From Wolfiporia cocos (taxonomy: Eukaryota > Basidiomycota > Agaricomycetes > Polyporales > Phaeolaceae), in NCBI GenBank assembly GCA_029448655.1, contig JACCLO010000004.1, positions 2,542,001 to 2,606,000 on the forward strand: DNA of 64,000 bases, given 5' to 3'. The notes under the pieces are model-generated. The model worked only from the letters and a program-made list of their open reading frames with translations, was not told the DNA's origin and searched no databases. The position numbers and the translations under genes are program-made. Below are positions 44,704 through 55,493 of the stretch, piece by piece. Numbering within the stretch: position 1 is the stretch's first letter; every line of letters starts with the position of its first letter.

Positions 44704-47700
44704 TCACGTATGTATAACGGGCCTGTTCGCGCTCTGCACTTTGTAGTCCACCAACGCCTGATCGAATGCGTCCTTCCATCCCTGACGAACAGCTAGCTTG
44801 CGGCTGTGCTTGTCGCTTGGTCCGCTGAAAGCAAACCGGCTGATTTGCAGTGTAGGTTGATCTTCCCCGAACGACGCTTCGTCGGCTGGCCGCAGTACAT
44901 ACTTGTCCGAGAGTGTGGCGTTGGCAACGATATGCTGTTCAATGTCTGCGGAGGCTATGGCGCGGCTGTGGGAGGCGACCTGTGCAAAGTCTTTCTTGAT
45001 CTTCTCGTAATCTGTCGTGGCGGACAGCATGAGTTGGTCGAGCGTGAGTTTCTCTCTGGGTGTGATGCAAAGCTTCGGCACCGTATCGCAATTGAGGTGG
45101 GTGGCGTCCACATATACGCTGTCGCCCAGAGTGATTCTGCCCTTCGCCAGTGGTTGCGCTGCTTCTAGCTTCTCGTACAGGGAACTAATGCCGAGGGGGT
45201 GTTTGCTATACTTGCCGTCGAATGGATCTGCATACACTGAAGCGTTGAATGACCTGCCACTGGCGAAGAATTCCGGTTGGTGGCTGCGTCCATAGGGCTG
45301 AGAAGCGTGTTCACGAATCTCGTCTAGTACGACTATGACTCCTTTCTGCAAATCCAGGCCCTTGACTGTAGCTTCGCCTTCCAACTCAAGCCCAACTCCA
45401 CTGCAGCTGAGCTGAGCGTTTGGGCTCTTTAGCAAAACATGGTCAATGTGTAGCTGTTCCGGAGAACCATATAGGAAGAACGGCATGAACTTGGGGTACT
45501 GCTTGGAATGATTGCGAGGTGCAAGCGATGTGTGCTTGATGACCACGATATCTGTCAGCTCAACATATAGTCGCGAGAATTCCCTGGCATCTGCGTTGAA
45601 GCTGATGCCACCTCATGAGCTTTACAACCGCCTTGATCACGGTACAAACACATACCCGTGAAGCGGAGGCAGACCCTGACGTATTTCGACCATGCATTTT
45701 CCCCGCTGCAAAACCGAGGAAAGCAATTCGTCTGTAGAGGTGTGCACGGTGAACACCGCTCCTGGACTCGCGCGCTGAGCCTGCGCGTATGCATCCATGA
45801 CCTCCTTCGGCAGCTTCGCAGAGACGATGAGCTGTTGTCGGTAGCTTCCAAGGTTGAATATAGGCAAGTAGGTGAGGTAAAGCGTACTCGTCCCGTGCAT
45901 CACGAAGCTATGGATCGCCGGGACCACCTGAATCCGTTTCCAGCAATTCTAGCACCAGTCGTCAGTTTGAGAGGCGATATTCTAGGACTGCGGGTACTGA
46001 CTTCGACCTCCTCTTCCGCGACCTTTCGGAACGCCTCCGCCATCTCTGCAACAAAGTTACCCGCAGTGGGGAACACTGACATCGATACATTGCACAGACC
46101 CGCGAGCGGCGCATCGTCATCTTCATCCAGTCCCAGGCGCCCCTTGAATTTCCGCAAGCACTCCCCATACCGCTCGCTGTCTAGCTCCGTGCCCATGAGG
46201 ATCAGCGGCTTTGACTGTGCCTCGTCGTCCACCCGCGTGACCGATAGTCTCTCGATGATGCGCGCATTTAGATAACTTGCCTCTGCGACGTCGCGGTTGG
46301 GCGGGCCACCCCGAGAAACCCTGAAGTTGCACGCGAACGCATTGATCGACAAGTCCGAGCCCATCTGCTTCACGAGCGTCATCGCCTCCGCATCCTGCAC
46401 GAGCTCCCTATTCGGGCGGTTCGTGATACACTCCCTGATATATCGCCGCTGCGCCTCGACCGCCTCCGCGCCCGCGCCGTCGCGCTCCGCAGGAAGCATC
46501 GTGAGCGGTGTGACGAGCAGCGTGTGCGAGTCGAGCCCCATAGTGACCCAGTGGCTGTACATCTTCACCGACGTGAACATCGCCTCGCCCAGCAGTGCGC
46601 CGTATCCGCCGCGGTGCAGCCCGAGCACCTCGTGTGCGACGTACGCTGCGACGGGCGCCGCGCCGGGCTTGCTTCCCTCGAGCCCGGACACGCCCATCGC
46701 TGCCGCGGCGCCTGCACCGCCGTCGATGTACGGGCCCGTCCAGGTGATCAGATATCTGGCGCGCTCGTCCCGGTAGCACAGTCCGCCCGCGGGGTACGGC
46801 ACGTATCCGCTCTTGTGCGGGTCAACCGTGATCGAGTCTGCGTGCCGCATGCACAGCAGCTGCGTCTCTGTGCGCGACGAGAGTGCCTGTTCGGGGACGT
46901 ACGACCCCTCGTCATCGAGTGCGCGACCACCCTTGTACGCCTCCGGCGCGGGGTGTAAGAGCGATGCGAAGTAGCCGCCCCAGGCTGCGTCGCAATGCAC
47001 GAGGAATGACACACCGTGTTCGTCTTGGAATTTGCGGCGCAGCTTTAGAATGTCTTCAAGTGGATCGACGGCGCCATGTTCGGTCGTTCCCATTATTGCC
47101 ACGACCGCATATATCGAGTGCCCCGCTCTTGTTAGAGTCAGAAGCTCCGCCTCAAGCCTAGTAACGTCCATACGTGCATCGGCGTCCACGTCAATTTGGT
47201 GTACATTGTCTCTGCCAATGCCCAAAATAGCTGTATGATTGGTTTAGAAAAGTATCGGCGAGCACGATATCATACTCACCGGCGCCCTTTGGCCACGAAT
47301 AATGGTTCATCTTCGAGACCAAATACTTGGGGGTCCTCGAGATTGCATACCTTCTCTCAATCGGCTCACGCCCGATCGTCTGGACGAGGTGCTTCCCGAC
47401 CTCTGCATCCAAGAATTCCGGAGAGATTCCGAACTGCTTGCACAGCCGGTTTGGAATGTCGAGTACCACCTCGGGCTTGAGATTCAGCAAGTCGAAGGTA
47501 GATGCGTGCACAAAAAGGATTGTCCCAGTATTTGCGCACGTTAGCGGGATAGTGAAGGACTGAGCAATGAAACCAAGCTCTCCTTCTTCGATAGCCCATT
47601 TCAGCGAGAGTGGGTAGTACTTCAAGTTGCGGGCTGTCAATAGTAATTATGCGAGAACTCTCTCAGCGGGAACGTCTTTTCACTCACCGACCCTGTCGCA

Positions 47701-48394
47701 TAAATTCAGTCAATGTTCTGCGTTGGGAAATACTGCACGCACCACATTGACTCCAGATTTGCGACCGAGCCGTCACACGTTATATGGCCCCAGCCCTTGT
47801 ACTGATTTTCATCATGACAGCCATCCTCGGCAGCGTCATTTCTGATGCGATATCCAAGCATTTTGCATAACTGCTGACCAACACAGTACTCAACGTAACT
47901 CGTCAGCGGGCTAGCCTCGACCGCGACGTTGTTCGGATTATGCAACATCGCAGCGAGATACCCCAGCGTGGCAGGCATCGCGTTGTCAAAACACATGTGG
48001 CCCGCGTAGCGCGGAGAGAACGTCGGCACTGAGTAGCGCGAGAGGAGATCGGTGATGAGCGTAATGTACCGCTGCATATCGTCGAGCTCGTGTTTGTACG
48101 GCTCAGAGGACTGCGTCTTGACTGTGATGAAGGCCTACAGGATGTTTCAGCAAGCGGTAAGCGTCTTTTTGTTAGAAAACTCACTGGATCTTGCGGGAAA
48201 TAATCATTTCGTGCACGAGCGATGCGGTCGACAATGCCTGTGAGGTGCTCCTTCAGCAGTGCACTGTTTTCGGCCTTGGGACCGAGAAACCAAGCGGACA
48301 ACGCTTGGTGCGTCTCCGTCGCGGCCTCATAGCTATCTTTCCGAGACTGCACTGGTTTTTTCTTCGTGTTCCTGAGAAATCTGATCCCAGCCAT
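44704..48394 (-). CDS. Long PLP-dependent amino acid decarboxylase with C-terminal extension
   Basis: Group II pyridoxal-phosphate decarboxylase, likely acting on an aromatic amino acid (Tyr, Trp, Phe or DOPA). The start MAGIRFLRNTKKKPVQSRKD leads to FSPRYAGHMCFDNAMPATLG and GWGHITCDGSVANLESMW. The PLP site is intact: HCDAAWGGYF with the cofactor-binding Asp, and SITVDPHKSGYVPYPAGGLC with the Schiff-base Lys. The decarboxylase core ends near 46000. It is followed by about 390 residues (FVMHGTSTLYLTYLPIFNLG, PRNHSKQYPKFMPFFLYGSP) not found in normal decarboxylases. Total about 1,050-1,100 residues, in about seven exons. This resembles the noncanonical, calcium-responsive aromatic decarboxylases described from mushrooms, as I recall them; substrate choice cannot be read here. 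Confidence 0.85.
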
Positions 48395-49128
48395 GTGAGA
48401 GTATACTACCAGTCGTGTTGTGCAAGTGCAAGGGCGATTGGGGAGGTTTGGTGATAAGAGCCGAATTGGGGCTGGCTTTCGCGTGTCGTATAGGCCACTT
48501 CAGAGGCCTAACTAGGTAACTCTTCCATTCATTTGAATTTAGACATATGTCGCGTCCTACGAGTGACATGCTATGGTGTGCTGTGTGATATATTGTGACA
48601 CCGATTGACACATGAGTATATTAAATTATGAACGGCTTGTTACTGTGCAGGGGACGAGTTTCTGACTGTGAAAATAGATCTTCACTCACCTATTAGTGAT
48701 GTTATAATATGTTTTTACGATGTTGCATCAGCAGATCATCCTGGGCGAGCTGAGCGTTGAACGCCACAGCAAGACATCACGATCGTGTCGATCGTTACTC
48801 GATCGGCCAGCGATTTGCCAAATGAGGAAAAGGTGGGTGCACCACCTCGGATATTGAGAATTAACTTTTTTCATAATCCAAGAATATAAGCGACAAAAAC
48901 AGATGTGCATTTCACGCATCCGTGTGAAGAGCGAAAGGATAGTGAGAAATTCGGGAGCGAGTTCAAACGACGCGTTGCGTCACATAATGCGTGATGTGTG
49001 ACAGGCGTGTCGTCACTTATTAGCGCTATGCTCTTAGACCACCTCCCCACCAAGTCCACGGCTGGAAACACTTGCGTCTTCGTAATTAGCTTCATCTCTG
49101 CTTCGATTTTTAACAGGGCTATAATCGA
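48395..49128. other. Divergent intergenic region
   Basis: About 730 bp between the starts of the decarboxylase gene (minus) and the TFIIB-like gene (plus), so it should hold both promoters. No motif could be tied to either gene. Confidence 0.5.
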
Positions 49129-51054
49129 ATGAGTGGACCATGCGCTGCATGCGGGGAATCAACGATCTGGGACCAAGACCTAGGATCGTCTGTCTGTACG
49201 CAATGCGGAACACTCGCAGATCCTACACAAAGTGTCCTTACCTCCCATCTAGAGCCTTCAGAAGAATCTATGAGAGAGACACTTTGGAGCGTAGCTCCTG
49301 CTAACATACCGAAAGGTAGGAATGGCTGGGCATTGGCGGGACAGGACAAGGAAGCGAGAGACAGGAAGAACACAGTAAGTAGCAACGCTTTCGCAAGCAG
49401 CAACATATTGACTTCAAATGTACAGCTTGAGATGCATGGGTTTATCCACACTATTGCTCTGAGGCTTTCCAAACCCGGACTGACGCTTCGAGCACGAGCG
49501 ATCTTTGACCAGGCGATGGCCAAGGGCCAGTATCGGTGGGGTCGGAGGGCGAAGCTGGTGGCAGGCGCGTCAATCTCTGTCGCGCTTCGCGAATCGAATC
49601 AAGGTGATGCACTGCGCGACATTGCGGTAAGTGGCCGTCCGCAGCTCACATCCGGCACGCAGTCGTTAACACAGCCTCTCAAGTATCTCCTCAATGAGCC
49701 ACACCCGTCACTCTCCCGCGCATACACCGCCGTCCTCAACCTCCTACATCTCAAAATCACCCCCGCCGATCCTGCGCTCCACCTCCCCACCCTCCAGTCC
49801 CATCTTCTCACGCTCATCCAGTCCAGTCCGCCCGCCCTTCCAGCGAAGCTCCTTACGACACTCGTCCCCCTCGCCCCGCGCCTCCCCCCCATCCTCCGCA
49901 TCGCCACCGCGCTCTCCGCCCTCCTCGCGCGCGCCGCTACATTCACGCACCTCCCCGCGCCACCGACAGCTGCCGCCCTCCTCCTCCTCGCGCTCGAGGC
50001 CGAGCTCGGCGGCTCGCTGCCCAACGCAGGCGAGCTCGCGAAGGCGCTCGGTGCGCGCGTCGGCGCGGCGCAGGGGACCGTCATGCAGCGGTACAAGGCC
50101 GCGTCGGACCTCGTAGAAGAGTGCGCGCGCGAGGTGCCGTGGCTCGCGGCGCACGAGCGCGGGAAGGGGCGCGCGCGTGCGAAGGTCGCGAGGCGCGTTG
50201 TGGTTGCGCGCGGGCTGAAGGATGTGTTGCAGTTCCAGGAGGAGATCTGGAAGAAGAAAATGGAGGCGGTGACGCGTCCGTGTGTGGCGCTCGAGGTGGA
50301 CGAGGGGGAGGAGAGCGATAGGAGCGACGATGAGGGCGAAAGCAGAAGTGAAGACACGGTCGGTAGGTTGATACCATCCGCTCGAGCACGTGAAGACGAC
50401 GACATCTCTGGGCCCCCTCGTAAGAGACGGAAGACCGCCCACGAAAAGTCCGTCGCGCAAGCATCCAGATTTTTGCTTGACCCGACATCGTGCACCGCAC
50501 TCCCGCCTGAGATATATAAAGGCGGATCAGAGCAAGATATAGTGGCGCATTTACTCACTACCGACACCGCAAACATATCATACGCATTCACTAATGCACC
50601 CTCAAGACTGCAGCTCCTGGCCGTATCTCGTGGCGGCGCTGCGGAGGAGAACATTCCCGACGAGGAATTATTCGCCGAGGGCGAGCTCGAAAATCTTATG
50701 CGTACTGCCGATGAAGTGGAAGTCCTACGGAGACTGAATGACTGGGATACCGGTGACGATGATTCGGAAAGCAGCCTGTGTGACTTAGCAAATAGCGAAA
50801 GGGAGAAGGACAACGACGACCCTCACGGCATTCCGCACAACGGTAAAACGCCCGGTTCCAAGAGAATCAATATGGATGCACTAGCGAGGTTGTTGGATCC
50901 CTCCTCTATAATTGATGGTGATGGGGAGGTGATATCTAGAGAGGATGTCGACATGGTGCCGTTCACCATCGGTGACGATGGAGAGATCATCGAAGAGTGG
51001 AGGCCAATGTCGCCAGACGGAGGCGGATTCGAGGAGGATCGTTATCATTATTAG
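49129..51054 (+). CDS. TFIIB/Brf1-like transcription factor
   Basis: Probable RNA polymerase III (or I) initiation factor acting in the nucleus. It starts with a TFIIB zinc ribbon, CAACGESTIWDQDLGSSVCTQC (CX2C-X15-CX2C, shown in part: CAACGESTIWDQ then VCTQC). A cyclin-like fold follows: EMHGFIHTIALRLSKPGLTL, ARAIFDQAMAKGQYRWGRRA, KLVAGASISVALRESNQGD. Near the C-terminus, DEELFAEGELENLMRTADEV resembles the TBP/TFIIIB-binding block of Brf1. The end is acidic. Two introns, 49375-49425 (51 nt) and 49627-49674 (48 nt), are multiples of three without stops, so the unspliced frame stays open over the whole gene. Brf1 is the best guess; a lineage-specific TFIIB-like factor is the alternative. Confidence 0.7.
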   Translation: MSGPCAACGESTIWDQDLGSSVCTQCGTLADPTQSVLTSHLEPSEESMRETLWSVAPANIPKGRNGWALAGQDKEARDRKNTVSSNAFASSNILTSNVQLEMHGFIHTIALRLSKPGLTLRARAIFDQAMAKGQYRWGRRAKLVAGASISVALRESNQGDALRDIAVSGRPQLTSGTQSLTQPLKYLLNEPHPSLSRAYTAVLNLLHLKITPADPALHLPTLQSHLLTLIQSSPPALPAKLLTTLVPLAPRLPPILRIATALSALLARAATFTHLPAPPTAAALLLLALEAELGGSLPNAGELAKALGARVGAAQGTVMQRYKAASDLVEECAREVPWLAAHERGKGRARAKVARRVVVARGLKDVLQFQEEIWKKKMEAVTRPCVALEVDEGEESDRSDDEGESRSEDTVGRLIPSARAREDDDISGPPRKRRKTAHEKSVAQASRFLLDPTSCTALPPEIYKGGSEQDIVAHLLTTDTANISYAFTNAPSRLQLLAVSRGGAAEENIPDEELFAEGELENLMRTADEVEVLRRLNDWDTGDDDSESSLCDLANSEREKDNDDPHGIPHNGKTPGSKRINMDALARLLDPSSIIDGDGEVISREDVDMVPFTIGDDGEIIEEWRPMSPDGGGFEEDRYHY

Positions 51055-52161
51055 ATCATGGCAATACCCAAGATTGCCAGCTTACGGTGTAGTGAGTGGG
51101 TCCCATGCCCAGTTGCTCCGTACATCCTCGACTGACGGCGAACGAAGCAGCATTGACTTGGGCTTCGGCTACATCCTTCGGCAGATCAATCACCTGGCTA
51201 TACACTGATGTAGCGAGCGCCGACAGCATACGATGCCAAGGTAATGATTGATAGAGAAGTAGCATAGTGCCTTATTACGGCCATAAATCGCCCTCATATA
51301 TGTACTGGGTCTCAGCTATTACCTACTATTCTATATGCGACTCTATACCCACCATTTGTATTTTCCTGATTCTCTTGCTAATCGGTCAATGCATGAATCA
51401 GGTGAGTAACTGGGCCTACGAGTTGTCGGGGCCTCCTTCTGGTGGTATCTCGCAGCTTCAACATCTACTACGCTCAATATCCCGGTTTGGCTTGTCTTGT
51501 TCTCGACGATGTCAAACCCTCGGTGAGTAGGCCGTTCTAGATGGATCTTTACAGCAAGTGGCGAACGGGCATATGGTTGCCAGCACAGCACAGCCTGTAC
51601 TTACGCTCCCCTCGATTAGACCGCTCAACAGCACGAATACCATAGCAAATAGGAGTCCCATACGATACTGCAGCCCCTCCCGTAGAATTGCTATTGCGCC
51701 CTTATCACATAGTTATCGAGTTCGAGGGACATGAATGTTAGCCGCTGACATTGCTCTCAGAACCTATCCTGTTATCTCCTATTCCCCCGTCTGCCCGGAA
51801 GGCCCGACAGCACGCGTTACGTGGCAAGCGAGCGCGGCACCGTCCCAGTGAATCAGACGCCTCCCCACTACAACCACCGCCACACGCGCAAAGAGCACAC
51901 ACCATCTGAGAATTTTCACGCCATCTATAGTCATCGCCAACCTATCGTACACATCACCGTTCGAACAAGTCAACGAGCCACCGTGCGGGTTAGGTGTGGT
52001 AGGACAGAACTGCTGGTACTATGGCACACGCGCACAACGAAACAGAAATTAGAGACTAGAACAAAACGGTACGTCGGCATGCAGGATCAGATAAAATATA
52101 GAAGATATGTTGCCGGATGCACGGCACTGCCATCTCGACGCGAGCCGCCACATATGCCACT
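51055..52161. other. Convergent intergenic region, possible small secreted ORF
   Basis: About 1.1 kb between convergent genes. On the minus strand an ATG at 51661 opens MGLLFAMVFVLLSGLIEGS, a good signal-peptide-like string that runs directly into a GTAAGT donor. No downstream exon could be confirmed. On the plus strand GTGAGT occurs twice (near 51401 and 51517) but no gene model holds together. Nothing else recognised. Confidence 0.3.
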
Positions 52162-53541
52162 TCATGCCTTCTTGGCCTGGAGAATCCAAACGAGATGTTA
52201 TTGAGGGTGCTGACAGGTATGTTCAGCGATACTCACCCTGGAGGCAGGCGCTTTGCGCGTGGTCTTGGTAGTCTTGGAAGGAGAGCCAATAGCTGCCCTC
52301 TTCGTGGACCTCGATGCAGCGGGTTTCGCCTTGGAAGCAGTAGTCCGACTAGTGCCAGTAACCGCCTGCAATGTGAAGTTGTTAACAAACTACTCTGAAT
52401 GTTATGTTAGCCAAACATACCTTCTTGGCAGTGTCACGCCTGCTTTGGGTAGTAGCCTTCTTGGCAGGAGCTGCCTTCTTCGTTACGGGGGCTTTCTTGG
52501 GAGCAGCAGCAGCCTTCTTCGCAGGAACTGCCTTGGCCTTAGCCGCAGCAGTCGACTTGGTCGACGCTGCCGACCTGGCAGTAGTAGTCGACTTCGCCGG
52601 GGCCGCCGCCTTAGCTTTGGTGGCAGGGGCAGCCTTGGTAGCGGACGCTCTCTTGGTCACTGGGGCAGCCTTCGCGGCGCCAGGCTTCTTAGCAGTAACA
52701 GGCTTCTTAGCCGTAGCCTTTGTGGTCTTTGCCGGGGCAGCCTTGGGCTTAGCAGCAGCCTTTGGCGCCTTAATGACAGGCTTGTTCTGTAACACATCAT
52801 TAATATACCAAACAAGTTATATGAACATGCATCTACTTACCTCCTTAGCTTCACTGGCCTCCGCAGGTCGGCCGGTCTTGGGTGGAAGTTTGACACGTCC
52901 AGAAGGTCCTAGAATAAGAACGCTGTGTGAAATTGGCGTCTAGAGCGGCGTATTGCTTAATTTACCCTTGGGGAGGACAAAGACGCCCTTCTCAGCACCA
53001 GAAGTAATTGCCTTGCTGAGCTGAGTGACCTGGGCATTGCCTATATCAATGCCGTACTTCTCCTCAACGTACCTAGGCATTCGTGAGTCGTCTGCTAGCT
53101 GCCTGCCTCGCGAATACCTACTTCTTAATCTGAGGGCGGGACACGCCAATACGAGCGTCCTCCTTGTGGTCGATAATACACTCCTACCATAGCGATAATT
53201 CGGATCAGCAGTCAAGCTCAGCAGCATTGCGGACGTTGAGAGAAGGTCGATAGAGGCTGAGCTGAGGGAAACAGCTTGGGAAAGTGATGACGAGCAATTG
53301 TGGCGCGCGGGTCGGCCGCGCCCTGCGCCCTACCCGTTTTGGACATCATCGCATAGGGCGATGTTCCCAAGGCCGTATCGACTCAGAAAATAGGGGGAAG
53401 GTATTCTACAGTATCTACAGAGTGTTGCGAGTCTATTACCTTGATCATGTCAATCCAAGGCGGGTGCTGGGGGGCTGCGCGAGCTGTGGCTTTCTTGGCA
53501 GCAGCCGATTTGGCAGTGGGTGACTTCTTTGTTGCAGACAT
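52162..53541 (-). CDS. Linker histone H1
   Basis: Binds linker DNA and compacts chromatin in the nucleus. The start MSATKKSPTAKSAAAKKATA is a short basic tail. The winged-helix H15 domain reads HPPWIDMIKECIIDHKEDAR, IGVSRPQIKKYVEEKYGIDI, GNAQVTQLSKAITSGAEKGV and FVLPKGPSGRVKLPP, spread over several exons. The C-terminal tail is a long Ala/Lys/Pro/Thr-rich region with AKKA, TKAA and PAKK-type repeats, ending AKKA with TGA at 52162-52164. About 265 residues. Five or six introns, including one before the last four residues. The antisense strand of the tail shows long repetitive open frames that are artefacts of its composition. Confidence 0.93.
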
Positions 53542-54195
53542 CGTCAATTTGCGGCCGCTAAGTGTTAGTATGAGGTTTGGAAGCTCAAAGGCAGAGGCTG
53601 CAGTAGCCTGCGAGGGAGGGAAAGGAAAAAAGCTGAAAGGGGCAGGGGATGGTGGTGGTGCAGGTTCAAGAGAGGATGTTCAGACTCCGAGGCGCGTCGC
53701 TGCATTCAACAAACTGTAATCGCATGTCACGTGAGGCTCAAACATCGTTTTTGATTCCATACGGACGATTAAAGCACACAGGGGCAAGAGATAGATGCGA
53801 GGGTCTGGGTAGGGGGGTGGGCCAACTGTTTTGTACGTTTGCGAAGCGATGTAAAGCACGAATCATATCGAACGCGCCGTTTCTGCAGACTTGCTCTTTC
53901 TAGCCTGCTTTCTTTCACCGCGGACGCGTTTCGCGCCTATATTTTCCCACATGACGTGCCGTATGCTATGTAGAATGAGTTTATGATTTTTCTGTCTGGT
54001 GAGAGCGCAGACCCATCTAGCAATAATTCGTTGAAGAGGGTGCGATTGGGCAAGATCATACAACAGCGATTACCATATTTGGAACGTGTCTCGCGGTCAA
54101 TCTCGTGTAGATCTCGCGAAGCAAAGCACGTGATCCGCATTATACTTAGCCGCTCATTGGCCGGCGTCCGTGCACCTGCAACAGCGAGTAGCCCC
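53542..54195. promoter_or_regulatory. Bidirectional promoter region with two E-boxes
   Basis: About 650 bp separate the histone H1 start (minus) from the next start (plus), so it must serve both. It contains the palindrome TCACGTGA at 53727-53734 and CACGTG at 54127-54132, sites for bHLH factors such as Cbf1. Assignment to either gene is inference. Confidence 0.4.
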
Positions 54196-55322
54196 ATGTC
54201 TCTCTCACCGTCGCTCCTGGCCTCAGCCCGCTCAGCATACCGCGACCTCCTCAGAGCAACCGCAACGACGTTTTCTGGCGACACACCAATACGAAATGGT
54301 CGGCCTCTGTAGCTGTCTCTAGGAACATACGCTGACGCACTGGGCTGCAGCATTCCGGGTGAAGATCCGGAGCGAAGTGCTCACATATCCATCGTCTTCT
54401 GACCCAAAGCAGCTTGAAGAGAAGATAAAGCTCACACGGGAGATTGCTGCTGTATTGCGCAAGAACGTCGTGCAGGGGGTCAGAATCGAAGAGGCGCAAG
54501 GCCCCGGGACCCATGACCGGTTCCGTACGTCCTGTTCTCTCAAAATGGGTGTTTCCCCCACCGACAGACCTTCGTTTTAGAGCTCAGAATAACAGAACAC
54601 ACCGAACTCGGGTCCAACGACACCATCAAGAACCCTCCACCTATGGAATCTAGCCGAAGTGCGCGGAAACGTAGGTGCGCGCCCTCTCGCGCTCCCTCCC
54701 GTATATCGGGCGGGGGTATCCTTTGCCTTCTAACGAGCTCTTTAGATGCTGCCAAGAACAATGAGAGCGACAGCACACCCGAGCCGCAGCTCCCGCGCTT
54801 CTATTCGCAGCTGAAGAAGGCGGCCAAACAGCACGTGGTGCCCGAGCTGAGGGAGGAGGACCTTGAGGAGTCGTTTGTCCGAGGTATGGGGTGCACGGGC
54901 GATTTTCTGTGTCTCTCGTGTCGATCGTCACGATGTGTAGGCAGCGGCCCTGGCGGGCAGTCCATCAATAAAACTGAGAACAATGTCCAGTTGCTGCACA
55001 AGCCGACCGGTCTCCGCGTTGCGTGTCAGGAGACGCGCTCGCTCGCGCAAAATAGGAAGATTGCTAGGAAAATCCTGAGAAACAAGGTGCGCGCCCATTT
55101 GTTCATGCAGATGACATTACATACAGCCCAAGGCTTACGACGACTACCCCATGGGCGCGGTAGCTGGATGCTATGTACAATCCTGGGCTCTCCAAGCAAG
55201 AAGTACGTAAGGCGCTGGAACAAGAGAGAGAACGACAGAGGAGAAAAAAGGCAAAGAAGGCAAAGAAACTTCAACTGGTAGATCAAATCATTCAGGAAGC
55301 CAAGTCTCGGTTGGCAGAGTGA
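54196..55322 (+). CDS. Mzm1-like LYR protein joined to a GGQ release-factor domain
   Basis: The N-terminal part is like Mzm1/LYRM7, the matrix chaperone that helps insert the Rieske protein into complex [39 protein letters not shown] and [16 protein letters not shown]. The C-terminal part is a mitochondrial release-factor-like domain (MTRFR/C12orf65 type): [56 protein letters not shown], and a Lys-rich tail to LAE at 55322. No stop separates the halves; an intron at 54671-54745 with a CTAAC branch site joins them in frame, and even unspliced the frame stays open. Five introns in all. Either this is a true fusion, or a second start at 54643 (MESSRSARK) makes a separate release-factor protein from the same locus. 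Confidence 0.72.
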
Positions 55323-55493
55323 CTCCTGCTATAATGGTTATTCTTCGATGCATAAGCCACGCTTAGGCCTCATTACATGTCAACGAGTGTCATCCACAAG
55401 ATCCATCGATCGCTGGTTACCGGTTCACCCTTGAACTATTTTTCACGACAGCAAACCTAATAGTACGATCACAAAGCACTACACACGCATAAA

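Noticed and set aside
49599..50813. 404-codon minus-strand open frame inside the TFIIB-like gene
   Set aside because: GC-rich antisense shadow of a well-supported gene; Ser/Arg-rich, with no domain or splice logic.
52253..52943. Long plus-strand open frames of Ala/Leu/Gly- and Ser/Arg-rich repeats
   Set aside because: They are the antisense of the Ala/Lys-rich tail of linker histone H1; composition alone keeps them open.
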